From positions 1 to 64,000 of the forward strand of contig CAIWFH010000166.1 of assembly GCA_903911925.1 (NCBI GenBank): a stretch of DNA of 64,000 bases, written 5' to 3'. The first letter of the stretch is position 1, and every line of letters starts with the position of its first letter. This stretch comes from an uncultured Acidobacteriaceae bacterium. GTDB lineage: Bacteria; Acidobacteriota; Terriglobia; Terriglobales; Acidobacteriaceae. Below are positions 51,695 to 61,105 of the stretch, piece after piece. The position numbers and the translations under genes were made by a program. A model generated the notes under the pieces. That model was given only the letters and a program-made list of their open reading frames with translations, made no database searches and had not been told where the DNA came from.

Positions 51695-51738
51695 TCGTGG
51701 TATCCCAGGTCTCAAAATCGAGACCTGGGGCACCCAGC
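51695..51738 (-). repeat. Family-1 hairpin repeat in the msrP-msrQ gap, reverse orientation
   Basis: Reverse complement reads TGGGTGCCCCAGGTCTCGATTTTGAGACCTGGGATACCACGA. Confidence 0.9.
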
Positions 51739-51794
51739 TTTTTCGCTAAACCCTGTTTTCCTGTTCCCTAATCCCTAGTCCCAGTTCCCTGTTC

Positions 51795-52775
51795 TTAGAA
51801 GTTTCTCTTCAAATCCATGCCGTTGTAGAGCGAGGCTACCTGGTCGGCGTAGCCGTTGAACATCAAGGTGGTGCGGCGCTGCGAGTAGAAGGGCTGACCG
51901 ATGCGGCGTTCGACCTTCTGGCTCCAGCGGGGATGGTCGACGTTGGGGTTGACGTTGGAGTAGAAGCCGTATTCGTTGGCGGCCTGATCGTTCCAGGTGG
52001 TGGGCGGCTGCTTTTCGAGGAAGCGCACGGCAACGATGGACTTGGCGGACTTGAAGCCGTACTTCCAGGGCACAACGATGCGGACGGGGGCGCCGTTCTG
52101 GTTGGGCAGGACTTGGCCATAGAGGCCGAAGGTGAGCAGGGTGAGGGGATGCATGGCTTCGTCCATGCGGAGGCCTTCTGAGTAGGGCCAGCTGATGGCC
52201 TGGCCGGAGGCCCACTTCTCCACTTTGTGGTCGTAGTAGGAGAGGAACTGGACGTATTTTGCACTGGGCAGCGGATCGCACTGGTCGATGAACTCGGAGA
52301 GCGAGTAGCCGACCCAGGGGATGACCATGCTCCAGGCCTCGACGCAGCGATGGCGATAGACGCGCTCTTCAAGCCTGCGAAGCTTCAGCAGCGCCTCGAT
52401 GTCAAAGGTTTTGGGGGTCTTGACCTTGCCTTCGACGCGGATGGTCCAGGGACGTGTGGGGAGGGCTTCGGCGTTTTTTGCGGGGTCGGCCTTGTCTACG
52501 CCGAATTCATAGAAGTTGTTGTAGTGGGTGATGTCTTCAAGGCTGGTGAGCGGCTCGCCGGTGGTGGTGAGCGGGCTCTTTACGGTTTCCAGCTTGGTCC
52601 CGGCCTGTGCGCGGAGACCGGGATCGAATATCTCAGCGAGGCGGGCGACACCCAGTGCGGCTGCGCCTGCTGCTGCCGCTCCGCGCAGGAAGCGGCGGCG
52701 GTCGAGGTATTGGGCGTATTGGTCCGGAGAGGTGATCTCAGACGATTGGATATCGGGCGGCTTGCCGATGAGCAT
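51795..52775 (-). CDS. msrP: Protein-methionine-sulfoxide reductase catalytic subunit MsrP (Tat signal)
   Basis: Tat-like [32 protein letters not shown] molybdopterin-ligand Cys region; [22 protein letters not shown]. Confidence 0.94.
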   Translation of the reverse strand: MLIGKPPDIQSSEITSPDQYAQYLDRRRFLRGAAAAGAAALGVARLAEIFDPGLRAQAGTKLETVKSPLTTTGEPLTSLEDITHYNNFYEFGVDKADPAKNAEALPTRPWTIRVEGKVKTPKTFDIEALLKLRRLEERVYRHRCVEAWSMVIPWVGYSLSEFIDQCDPLPSAKYVQFLSYYDHKVEKWASGQAISWPYSEGLRMDEAMHPLTLLTFGLYGQVLPNQNGAPVRIVVPWKYGFKSAKSIVAVRFLEKQPPTTWNDQAANEYGFYSNVNPNVDHPRWSQKVERRIGQPFYSQRRTTLMFNGYADQVASLYNGMDLKRNF

Positions 52776-52891
52776 GGGTGACCTCGCACGGGGAAAGTGG
52801 CGGCTGTGCTGATTAGACACGAACACAACCGGTTACGTCATGTAGTTCGTTTGGGGAAGGTAAAAAGTTACGCTGCGTGGAGCGTTGAAGC

Positions 52892-54316
52892 TCAGATTTC
52901 TCGATTGGCCTGCCGCATGAAGGGCCACTGACTCAGGCTGCGGGCGCGGACCAGATAGATTGCAGTGCCGGTGAGGGCGATGGCTACGGCCACGGCGAGA
53001 CCGCCGAGCGCATGGACCCGGTTGGCCAGGATGAAGACGAATCCGGCGATGGCAACCAGCGGCGGCAGCGGGTAGAGCGGGATCTTGAAGGGCCGTTCCA
53101 GTTCAGGACGCTGGATGCGGAGCAGTATGACGCCGGCCTGTTGAAGGAAGAACTGGAGTAGGATGCGGGTAATCACGAGCATGGTGATGACCTGGGCCAG
53201 CGAAAAGAAACAGAAGGCCGCCGCAACCAAGCCTAGCGCAACCAGGGACCGGTGAGGAATGGCGTGTTTCGGGTGCAGGGCGGCCAGGTAGCGGAAGTAG
53301 TTGCCGTCGCGGGCGGCGGCATAGGGCACGCGCGAGTAGCCGAGCAGGAGCGAAAAGACCGAGGCAAAGGCGGTCCAGACGATGAGTGCGGCCATCAGGT
53401 ACCCGGCCCAGCGGCCGTAGGCGGAGTTGGCGATGTCGGCCACAAGCTGCAGTCGGACGACCGCGGATTGGGTGGCGTGAACCGCGGCATCCCGCAGCGC
53501 CGGCAGGGCGGCCAGGTTCATGGCCACGTAGAACGCCGAGACAAAGAGGACCGAGAGCAGGATGGCGCGGGGAATGGTGCGCTCGGGACGGCGGACCTCG
53601 CCGCCGAGGAAGCAGATGTTGTAGTAGCCCCAGTAGCAGTAAGTGGTGATGAGGGTGGCCTGGGCCAGCCCGCTCAATGCTGCGGGCAGGGCAAGGGCGG
53701 GAGAGGACGGCATGTGCCAGCCTCCGGCGGCCGCGGCCTGGGCAAAGCCGGAGACGATGACTCCGGCGATGGCGGCGAGGACTCCGACGAAGAGTACCCA
53801 TGCGAGGCGGGTGATGGAACTGAGGTTGCGATAGAGCAGCGCGGTAACCAGCAGGCAGGCCGCGGCAGCTGCGAAATTGGAGTAGTGCAGCATGGGCAGG
53901 GCGGCGAAAGGCGCGGCTTCCAGTCCCGGCCAAAAGAAGGCCAGAAAGCTGGAGAGGCCGATGCAGCCGGAAGCTATCGAGAGCGGCGCGGTAAAACTCA
54001 ACTGCCAGACGTAGAGAAAGCTGAGCCAATTGCCGGGGCCCTTGGGGCCGTAGATCTCCCGGAGGAACGCGTACGAACCGCCGGCCTGCGGGAAGGCTGC
54101 GCCCAACTCGGCCCAGACCAGGCCGTCGGCCACGGCGATGGCCGCGCCCAGTACCCAGGCCCAGACGGATAGCCGGTAGCCTGCGGCCGCGATAACCAGC
54201 GGCAGGGTGATGAAGGGGCCGACGCCGATCATCTCAAGCATGTTGAAAAGAACGGCGGAGCGCAGGCCGATGCGGCGCTGAAGGGTTGCCGTGCTGCTGG
54301 ATGAGGCGAGGGTCAT
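52892..54316 (-). CDS. APC-superfamily permease
   Basis: MIGVGPFITLPLVIAAAG, AFPQAGGSYAFLREIYGP, GGEVRRPERTIPRAIL. Confidence 0.92.
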   Translation of the reverse strand: MTLASSSSTATLQRRIGLRSAVLFNMLEMIGVGPFITLPLVIAAAGYRLSVWAWVLGAAIAVADGLVWAELGAAFPQAGGSYAFLREIYGPKGPGNWLSFLYVWQLSFTAPLSIASGCIGLSSFLAFFWPGLEAAPFAALPMLHYSNFAAAAACLLVTALLYRNLSSITRLAWVLFVGVLAAIAGVIVSGFAQAAAAGGWHMPSSPALALPAALSGLAQATLITTYCYWGYYNICFLGGEVRRPERTIPRAILLSVLFVSAFYVAMNLAALPALRDAAVHATQSAVVRLQLVADIANSAYGRWAGYLMAALIVWTAFASVFSLLLGYSRVPYAAARDGNYFRYLAALHPKHAIPHRSLVALGLVAAAFCFFSLAQVITMLVITRILLQFFLQQAGVILLRIQRPELERPFKIPLYPLPPLVAIAGFVFILANRVHALGGLAVAVAIALTGTAIYLVRARSLSQWPFMRQANREI

Positions 54317-54356
54317 GAGGCTCTGGTGCTCACCGGATTGTACACTGACGGGAAGT

Positions 54357-57203
54357 ATGTTTCTTTCGATGAGAGTTCGCAAAGCGGTGGTGGGTGAGGC
54401 CCTTACGGGGCTGATTGCGGCAGGGCTGTTCCTGTTTGGGGCGGGCCCCGTGCGCATGGCGGCGCAACAGAGGACGGAGGCTGTTCCTCTGCCCGAGCCG
54501 GAGTTGGTTGCCCTGCCTTTGGCCGAAGACCGCGGGATGGCTGCGACCGAGCAGGCCCTGAAGCGCCTACAGACTACGGCCAGCGTGATGATGATCGTGG
54601 CGCATCCCGATGACGAAGACGGCGCGCTGCTAACAACCCTGAGCCGCGGCCTGGGCGTGCGAACAATTCTCTACACTCTGACCCGGGGCGAGGGCGGGCA
54701 GAACGCCATGACCGCGGATGTTTACGATGCGCTGGGCGTGATCCGTACCAACGAGCTTTTGAAGGCCGACGAGTACTACGGCGCCAAGCAGCTTTGGGGC
54801 ACCGAGGTGGATTTTGGCTTCTCAAAAACACAGGAAGAAGCGTTTGCCCAATGGGGCCACGACCGGGTGCTTTATGACGCCGTGCTGGCGGTGCGGCGCG
54901 AACGGCCGCAGGTGATTGTGGCCACCTTTATCGGCGCCATCACGGATGGGCACGGACAGCACCAGGTGTCGGGCGAGATTGCGCAGGAGGTGTTCAAGGC
55001 GGCCGGGGACCCGAAGGTGTTTCCCGAGCAGCTAAAGGACGGTTTGCAGCCGTGGCAGCCGCTGGCGGTCTATGGCATGGTGCCCTTTGCGCCGGTGACC
55101 GAGAAAGGCATGTTCGATTACGCGACGGGCAAGTGGGCTCCGGCGAAGTTCAAGAACTATGTGACCGGCGAGTGGATTACGAGCGTGCCTTCAACCGACG
55201 TCACGATAGAGGTGGGCCAGTGGGACCCGGTGCTGGGGAGCAGCTATATGCAGATTGCGCGCGAGGGCTGGGGCGAGCAGAAGTCGCAGAACGGGGGCGC
55301 GAATCCCACGCTGAGCGGGCCGGGGTCGGCAAACTATCACCTTTGGGCGGTTGTCCCGGAGGCCGCGGCGAAAGCCGGCGCGAAGGCCGCGAACGGGGAC
55401 CTGTTCCACAACGGCAAGGTACAGATCGACACCGGGGTTGAGGGGCTGGCTGCGCTGGTGAAGAGCGATAAGCCGGCGTGGCTCATCAAGGGGTTGGATG
55501 AGATTGGCGCGGGGCTGAAGGGGATTGAAACTGAGCGGCAAGGCGGGCTCTCTGCCGCGTACAAGCTGACGCCGGTGTACCGGCTGACGCTGGACCTGCG
55601 CACCAAGGTGGCTGCAAGCGACCTGGACGCGCAAGCCAAGGCCAGCCTGCTGCTGGAATTGGACAAGAAAATCGAAGAGGCCCAGGATGCGTTGAAAGAC
55701 TTGCTGGGGCTTGACCTGATCGCCTTCACGGCACGCGCGGACGGCGGGCAAGGCGGCGGGCCCTTCCGGGGCGGGTCGGCAGACGAGATGCCGCGCAGTG
55801 TGCGGCCGGGCGAAGAGTTCCACGTACGGGTGCATACCGCGCAGGCCGCGGCCGAGGTGAAACTCGACAAGGTCTGGCTTGAGAGCAGCAGCGGAGACCC
55901 GTGGAAGAGCGAGGAGAGCGGCGGCGCGGCTGGTTCTACCGCCGACCATTCTTTCACGGTGCATGCGGCCGAAAACGCCGAGCCGACGCAGCCTTATTTC
56001 ACCCGGCCCTCAACTGAGCAGCCTTATTACGACATCGCGAAAGAGGAGTGGCGCGAGCGGTCGTTTGCGCCGTATCCGCAGGCGGCGTGGGCGGGGTTCA
56101 GTTTTGACGGGCTGCCGATTCGCGTGGGCCAGGTGGTTCAGACGCTGCAGCGGGTGCAAGGCCCGGGCGGCATCTACGAGCCGCTGGTGGTGACGCCGGC
56201 AGTTGGCGTGCGCATGGAACCGGAGGCGCGCATCATCCCTCTTGATGGCAGCGCCCTGCCGGTGAAGGTGACAGTGCATACCCAAGGCGCGGCTGACGGA
56301 ACGGTTGATTTGAAGTTGCCTGCGGGATGGCAGGCGGAGCCAGCCGAGGCGAAGTTCCATCGCGACAGCGCGGGAGACACCGAGCCGATTCTTTTTTCAG
56401 TGACTACGGACGGCGCGCAGACGGGCGCTTACGCGGTGAAGGCCGTGGCGCACTGCGATGGGCACAGTTACGAGACGGGCTGGCAGAGCGTGGGCTATGC
56501 GGGGCTGCGGCCGTACAACATCTACAAGCCGGCCGAGCTAAAGACGCGGAAGGTGGATGTGAAAGTGGCGCCGGGGCTGCGCGTGGGCTACGTGATGGGG
56601 CCGGGCGACCTGGTTCCCGAGGCGATGGAAGGAATGGGCGTGACGCCGCATCTGCTGACGGCGAAAGATGTGGCCGGCAGCGATCTGTCGGCGTGGAACG
56701 TGATTGTGATCGGCATCCGCGCTTATACGACGCGACCGGAGCTTACAGCCAACCAGGGCAGGCTCGACGAGTTTGTGCGCCGCGGCGGCACGCTGATTGT
56801 GGAATACCAGAGCGGCACATTCCCTGCTCCGCTGCCTTTGACGATGAGCGGACGCATGCCGGAGCGGGTGGTGGACGAGCGCGCGCCCGTGAAACTGCTG
56901 GAGGCGAAAGACCCGCTGTTGACCTGGCCGAACACGATTACAACAGCCGATTTCGATGGGTGGGTGGAGGAGCGCGGGCACGGCTTTATGGATCACTGGG
57001 ACCCGGGCTATGCGGCTCTGACGGAGACTGCCGATGAAGGGCAGGATCCGCAGCGCGGCGGCCTGCTGGTGGCGCATGCAGGTAAAGGCACTTATGTTTA
57101 TGTCGCCTTTGCGCTCTACCGGCAGCTTCCGGAACTGGTGCCGGGGGCTTACAGATTGCTGGCCAATTTGCTGAGCGCGGGACAGGCGCCAGGCACCAGA
57201 TGA
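54357..57203 (+). CDS. Large PIG-L/LmbE-family deacetylase-like exported protein
   Basis: MMIVAHPDDEDGALLTTLSRGLGVRTILYTLTRGEGGQN and DGHGQHQVSG (PIG-L zinc motifs), then a long C-terminal beta-rich region. Confidence 0.88.
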   Translation: MFLSMRVRKAVVGEALTGLIAAGLFLFGAGPVRMAAQQRTEAVPLPEPELVALPLAEDRGMAATEQALKRLQTTASVMMIVAHPDDEDGALLTTLSRGLGVRTILYTLTRGEGGQNAMTADVYDALGVIRTNELLKADEYYGAKQLWGTEVDFGFSKTQEEAFAQWGHDRVLYDAVLAVRRERPQVIVATFIGAITDGHGQHQVSGEIAQEVFKAAGDPKVFPEQLKDGLQPWQPLAVYGMVPFAPVTEKGMFDYATGKWAPAKFKNYVTGEWITSVPSTDVTIEVGQWDPVLGSSYMQIAREGWGEQKSQNGGANPTLSGPGSANYHLWAVVPEAAAKAGAKAANGDLFHNGKVQIDTGVEGLAALVKSDKPAWLIKGLDEIGAGLKGIETERQGGLSAAYKLTPVYRLTLDLRTKVAASDLDAQAKASLLLELDKKIEEAQDALKDLLGLDLIAFTARADGGQGGGPFRGGSADEMPRSVRPGEEFHVRVHTAQAAAEVKLDKVWLESSSGDPWKSEESGGAAGSTADHSFTVHAAENAEPTQPYFTRPSTEQPYYDIAKEEWRERSFAPYPQAAWAGFSFDGLPIRVGQVVQTLQRVQGPGGIYEPLVVTPAVGVRMEPEARIIPLDGSALPVKVTVHTQGAADGTVDLKLPAGWQAEPAEAKFHRDSAGDTEPILFSVTTDGAQTGAYAVKAVAHCDGHSYETGWQSVGYAGLRPYNIYKPAELKTRKVDVKVAPGLRVGYVMGPGDLVPEAMEGMGVTPHLLTAKDVAGSDLSAWNVIVIGIRAYTTRPELTANQGRLDEFVRRGGTLIVEYQSGTFPAPLPLTMSGRMPERVVDERAPVKLLEAKDPLLTWPNTITTADFDGWVEERGHGFMDHWDPGYAALTETADEGQDPQRGGLLVAHAGKGTYVYVAFALYRQLPELVPGAYRLLANLLSAGQAPGTR

Positions 57204-57366
57204 ATTAACGGCTGAGACTTGAGGTGTTCCGCCCCCTCCCCGAAAATTCGCTGCTCAAAAGGGCGACCAGAGGGGGCGAGGCGGCACCATGAGTGTGCGG
57301 ATTTTGTCGCGGGTTCTTCAGGGCTTGTTTCAAAAAATGGCAGCCGCATCCGAGTTGTGAAACCTC

Positions 57367-57427
57367 AGGGGTTAAAACCCCTTTTTTTCGAGCGGCTTTC
57401 GGCACGACTGAAGTCGTGCCCTGACAC
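57367..57427. repeat. Family-2 bipartite double-hairpin repeat, copy 2
   Basis: AGGGGTT-aa-AACCCCT, then TTCGGCACGAC-tgaa-GTCGTGCCCTGACAC. Confidence 0.88.
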
Positions 57428-57774
57428 AAAGCAAATTTTTGACACTCAAAACCAAAGCGCAGCGGATTGTTAAAGATTGCCTGCCCTTGCTGCGAATCCA
57501 GCGATAAAAGCAAGGCCGCTAACATCATTAAAATCATGTGAATTCGTCAAATATTCATCAAACTCTGCGAGGCTGAATATCGGAAGCGGCCCCAGGGGGA
57601 ATCTCCGCTTGCATCGTTCCACGAATTTCAGACTTCAATCTTTACCCTGCATCCCGACCCGAACCAGTTCCGGCTTGATGATGACAATTCCGGGGATGCA
57701 GGAGCAGGAGGCGCCTACGAGCAAGTGGGCGCAGACACGAACCAAACCTGACTCGAGAGGAAAAGAGAGGCCCA

Positions 57775-59898
57775 ATGAATTTGACACTCAAAACTGCCGC
57801 GGTAGCCATGCTGGCAGCCAGTCTCATCGCTTCATACGCTAACGCCGAGGACGCAAAGCCCGCGGCGAAAAAGCACGTTGCGACCAAAAAGGAAAAAGCA
57901 CCTCCGCCGCCAACAGTAGCGGAGCAGATTGAAAAGCTAAAGCAGGAGCTTGAGGGCCAGATCAACGGCTTGAAGACCGACCTGGCCGCCAAGGACGCGC
58001 AGTTGAAGCAGGCGCAGGAAGCGGCCGCGCAAGCCCAGGCTGCCGCCGACAGGGCGCAGGCCGCGGCATCGCAAGGACAGCAGGCAGAGACAGAGAACGC
58101 CGCCGCAGTGAGCACGCTGCAGAGTACAGTGACTGACATGAAGGCCGCCAATCTGTCGCTGGCCACAACGGTGAGCGACGAGACGGCCAAGATCAAGAAG
58201 GACATTGCCAACCCCACGACCTTGCACTACAAGGGCATCACGCTGACACCGGGCGGGTTTGCGGCGGGCGAAACTGTTTACCGCACCAAGGCGACCGGCG
58301 GCGACATTCCCACCGCCTTCAGCGGTATCCCGTATGAACACGCGGATGCATACAGCATCAGCGAGTTCTTCGGCAGCGCCCGCCAGTCGCGACTTTCGTT
58401 GATGGCCGAGGGCAAGACCAGCTGGGGAACTCTGAAGGGCTACTACGAGGCTGACTTCCTGGGAACCGGCATCACCTCGAACAACAACCAGTCAAACAGC
58501 TATGTCCTTCGCCAGCGCGTGGTTTGGGCGCAGGCGACGACCAACAGCGGCTGGGGTTTTACGGGCGGCCAACTGTGGTCGCTGGCCGCGGAAGACAAGA
58601 AGGGTATCTCGAATCTCTCCGGCGACATCATGACGCCGCAGACCATCGACCCGAATTACGTTGCGGGCTTTGTTTGGACACGCCAGTATGGCTTCCGCGT
58701 CACAAAGACCTTTCCCAAGGCGGCATTCGGCGTCGCGGCTGAAAATCCGCAACTGCTCTACACCGCTTCGCTGGCCGGCAATACGCCCTATGCGGTTCTT
58801 GGCAGCGCCGGCACCAACGGCGGCAACTACAACGCCGCCATCAGCAACTGCACGCCGGCGACCTCGATTGTGAATTACACGGACCAGGTCCAGACCGACT
58901 CGGATGGCAACACCGTGCATGTGGCAGTACCGGTTTACAAGACGCTGACCGGATGCTCCGACATCGCGACTCTCTCGTTTAACCAGGCGCCCGATGTCAT
59001 CGTGAAGGCAGCGTTCGATCCCGGATTCGGTCATTACGAGATCCTGGGCATCGCCGGCTTCGCGCATGAAACCGTGTATCCCGGCGAAACCACCAACGGC
59101 AACCTCTATGGCAACCTGACCGATGTGGCCACCGGCGCCGCCGTCGCGCCTGCCCTGACCACCGCCGGTTACTACAAGAACAGCATCATCCTGGGCGGTA
59201 TCGGCGGCAGCTTCCGCGTGCCGATCATTGCGAACAAGCTGACCTTCGGCGCCAAGGCCCTTTACGGTCCTGGCATGGGCCGCTACGGCAACTCCACGCT
59301 GGCCGACGTCACGGCCGACGCCAAGGGCAACCTGGCTCCCATTCACAACCTGAGCGGCCTGATTACGCTCGAGGTCAATCCCACCCCGCGGTTCGCCATC
59401 TACGCGAACTACGGCGGCGACTATGCCGGCCGTACGGACTTCGGCGTCGCCGGCACCACAACTTCACTGGGCGCGCCTTCGGCAGACTTCTGCTCAACCA
59501 GCGGAGGCGTCATTACCTGCACCTCTACTTCGACGGCCGCGCAGGTTGCTGCCGGCGCGAAGTGGGGCGGCCACTGGGGCGCACCGAGCAACGCGGCCCA
59601 GGGCTACGGCTCGCGCCTGCTCTCCAACTCTGCCTGCAACACGAACAGCAACCCCGGCTACAACGGCGGCGGTTCGACGGGTTATATTCCCGGCGGCTCC
59701 TGTGGCGCGCAAACCCGCAACGTGCAGGAAATCACCGGCGGCTACTGGTATGACATCTACAAGGGCGACCGCGGCCGCCTGCGTCAGAGCATTCAGTATG
59801 GTTACGCAGTGCGCGAGGGCTGGTCAGGCGCTTCCGGTATCGGCGCGAAGGGCATCGACAACATGTTCTGGACGTCGTTCAGGTACTACCTGCCATAA
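57775..59898 (+). CDS. Outer-membrane porin-like protein with N-terminal coiled coil
   Basis: Signal peptide; coiled coil EQIEKLKQELEGQINGLKTDLAAKDAQLKQAQEAAAQAQAAADRAQ; beta-barrel-like remainder with C-terminal SFRYYLP. Confidence 0.85.
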   Translation: MNLTLKTAAVAMLAASLIASYANAEDAKPAAKKHVATKKEKAPPPPTVAEQIEKLKQELEGQINGLKTDLAAKDAQLKQAQEAAAQAQAAADRAQAAASQGQQAETENAAAVSTLQSTVTDMKAANLSLATTVSDETAKIKKDIANPTTLHYKGITLTPGGFAAGETVYRTKATGGDIPTAFSGIPYEHADAYSISEFFGSARQSRLSLMAEGKTSWGTLKGYYEADFLGTGITSNNNQSNSYVLRQRVVWAQATTNSGWGFTGGQLWSLAAEDKKGISNLSGDIMTPQTIDPNYVAGFVWTRQYGFRVTKTFPKAAFGVAAENPQLLYTASLAGNTPYAVLGSAGTNGGNYNAAISNCTPATSIVNYTDQVQTDSDGNTVHVAVPVYKTLTGCSDIATLSFNQAPDVIVKAAFDPGFGHYEILGIAGFAHETVYPGETTNGNLYGNLTDVATGAAVAPALTTAGYYKNSIILGGIGGSFRVPIIANKLTFGAKALYGPGMGRYGNSTLADVTADAKGNLAPIHNLSGLITLEVNPTPRFAIYANYGGDYAGRTDFGVAGTTTSLGAPSADFCSTSGGVITCTSTSTAAQVAAGAKWGGHWGAPSNAAQGYGSRLLSNSACNTNSNPGYNGGGSTGYIPGGSCGAQTRNVQEITGGYWYDIYKGDRGRLRQSIQYGYAVREGWSGASGIGAKGIDNMFWTSFRYYLP

Positions 59899-59922
59899 CT
59901 CCCGAAAACCGTCGAGATGTGA

Positions 59923-59965
59923 GGAAGGGGCAGCCCGCGGTGGGGGGCTGCCCCTTCCCTTTTTG
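59923..59965 (+). terminator. Rho-independent terminator after the porin gene
   Basis: GGAAGGGGCAGCCC-loop-GGGCTGCCCCTTCC followed by CTTTTT. Confidence 0.9.
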
Positions 59966-60334
59966 GTACGTGAAAGGCCCGGCATTCCCTTCAAGGAAAT
60001 TCCGCGCCCGTGAGTCACGGCTGAAGGTGCTCGCCGTCACAGAGCGCCGGGCAGAAATGGCCCCATCCTATGGATGTTCAGGCAGCGTGTGGATCAAGTT
60101 TGCTTGCGTGCGATGGGAAGCGCTCCCATTGGCCGCAGCGATAAGCGGCAGCTGGCAGGGTTCCCTTGATGCGAGGAAAAACAGCCTCGCGGGACTCGCC
60201 GGCTGCCTTGCTTTTTTACGGTCTTTTACGATGCTGTTTCAGCGTGGCCGGCTGTCCCCAGCAAAGGACTTCGGGGCCGCACTCCTTATTCTCAGGCGGT
60301 GTTCTTGGGCCCTCTCTCGTGTCGATGCAGAGTA

Positions 60335-60385
60335 AGCGTGGGCCGGGAGGCCCACGCTACAGATGGCCAAGAGGCCAGCGCTACA
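60335..60385 (+). repeat. Family-3 hairpin repeat, two tandem units
   Basis: GCGTGGGCC-ggga-GGCCCACGCTAC then TGGCC-aaga-GGCCAGCGCTAC. Confidence 0.7.
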
Positions 60386-60502
60386 CGTTCGTGCAGGTGC
60401 TGGCGATGGCTATCGACAGCAGAATTGACTCGATGCCAACTGGTGAGATGATCTAATGGGCCAAGCTAACATGAAGGCGGGGGAAGAAGTGGCCCATTCT
60501 GA

Positions 60503-60964
60503 ATGACGAAGGCAGAAGCAAAGCGAATTGAATTGATAGGCCAGCTGCTGCGCGCGGAGTCTACCGTTGCGCTGGCCACGACGGACCAATTGGGAGCGCC
60601 TTCTGTTGCGCCGCTCTTTTACTTTGTTGACGGCGAACTGAACCTCTACTGGCTTTCGTCAACAAAAAGCGCGCACAGCGCCAACCTGATAGCAAACCCG
60701 GTGGCGGCTGCCTCTGTTTTTCGGCACACGGAAAGGTGGAAAGAGATTTGCGGAGTGCAGATGCGGGGACGGGTCGAGGCAATTGCCGATCCGGAACGAC
60801 GAAAAGAACTGGTTAAGGTCTATTGCAAACGCTTCGGGCTGGGAAGCGTGCTGAGGCTGGCGATTGGAAGAGCTACGCTCTATCAATTTCAGCCGGAGTG
60901 GTTCCGGTATATCGATAACTCGAAGCGGTTGGGATACAAGTTTGAGGTTGTGCGGAATCGATAA
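60503..60964 (+). CDS. Pyridoxamine-5'-phosphate-oxidase-like flavin-binding family protein
   Basis: STVALATTDQLGAPSVAPLFYFVDGELNLYWLSSTKSAHSANLIANPVAAASVF. Confidence 0.85.
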   Translation: MTKAEAKRIELIGQLLRAESTVALATTDQLGAPSVAPLFYFVDGELNLYWLSSTKSAHSANLIANPVAAASVFRHTERWKEICGVQMRGRVEAIADPERRKELVKVYCKRFGLGSVLRLAIGRATLYQFQPEWFRYIDNSKRLGYKFEVVRNR

Positions 60965-60971
60965 TTGACAT

Positions 60972-61035
60972 TTGAGGGTTGTGGTATCCCACCCTTGCCG
61001 CAAAAACAAAGACGCGCCAAGGATGGGGCGCCCAG
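60972..61035 (-). repeat. Family-1 hairpin repeat, type 2 stem, reverse orientation
   Basis: Reverse complement reads TGGGCGCCCCATCCTTGGCGC...GCGGCAAGGGTGGGATACCACAACCCTCAA; starts 8 nt after the upstream stop. Confidence 0.82.
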
Positions 61036-61105
61036 CATGCGTGCCTGATCTTGAACGAAACCCTTTCCTCAATTTGAAATACTTTACGAGGCAGACAGCG
61101 GAGTT

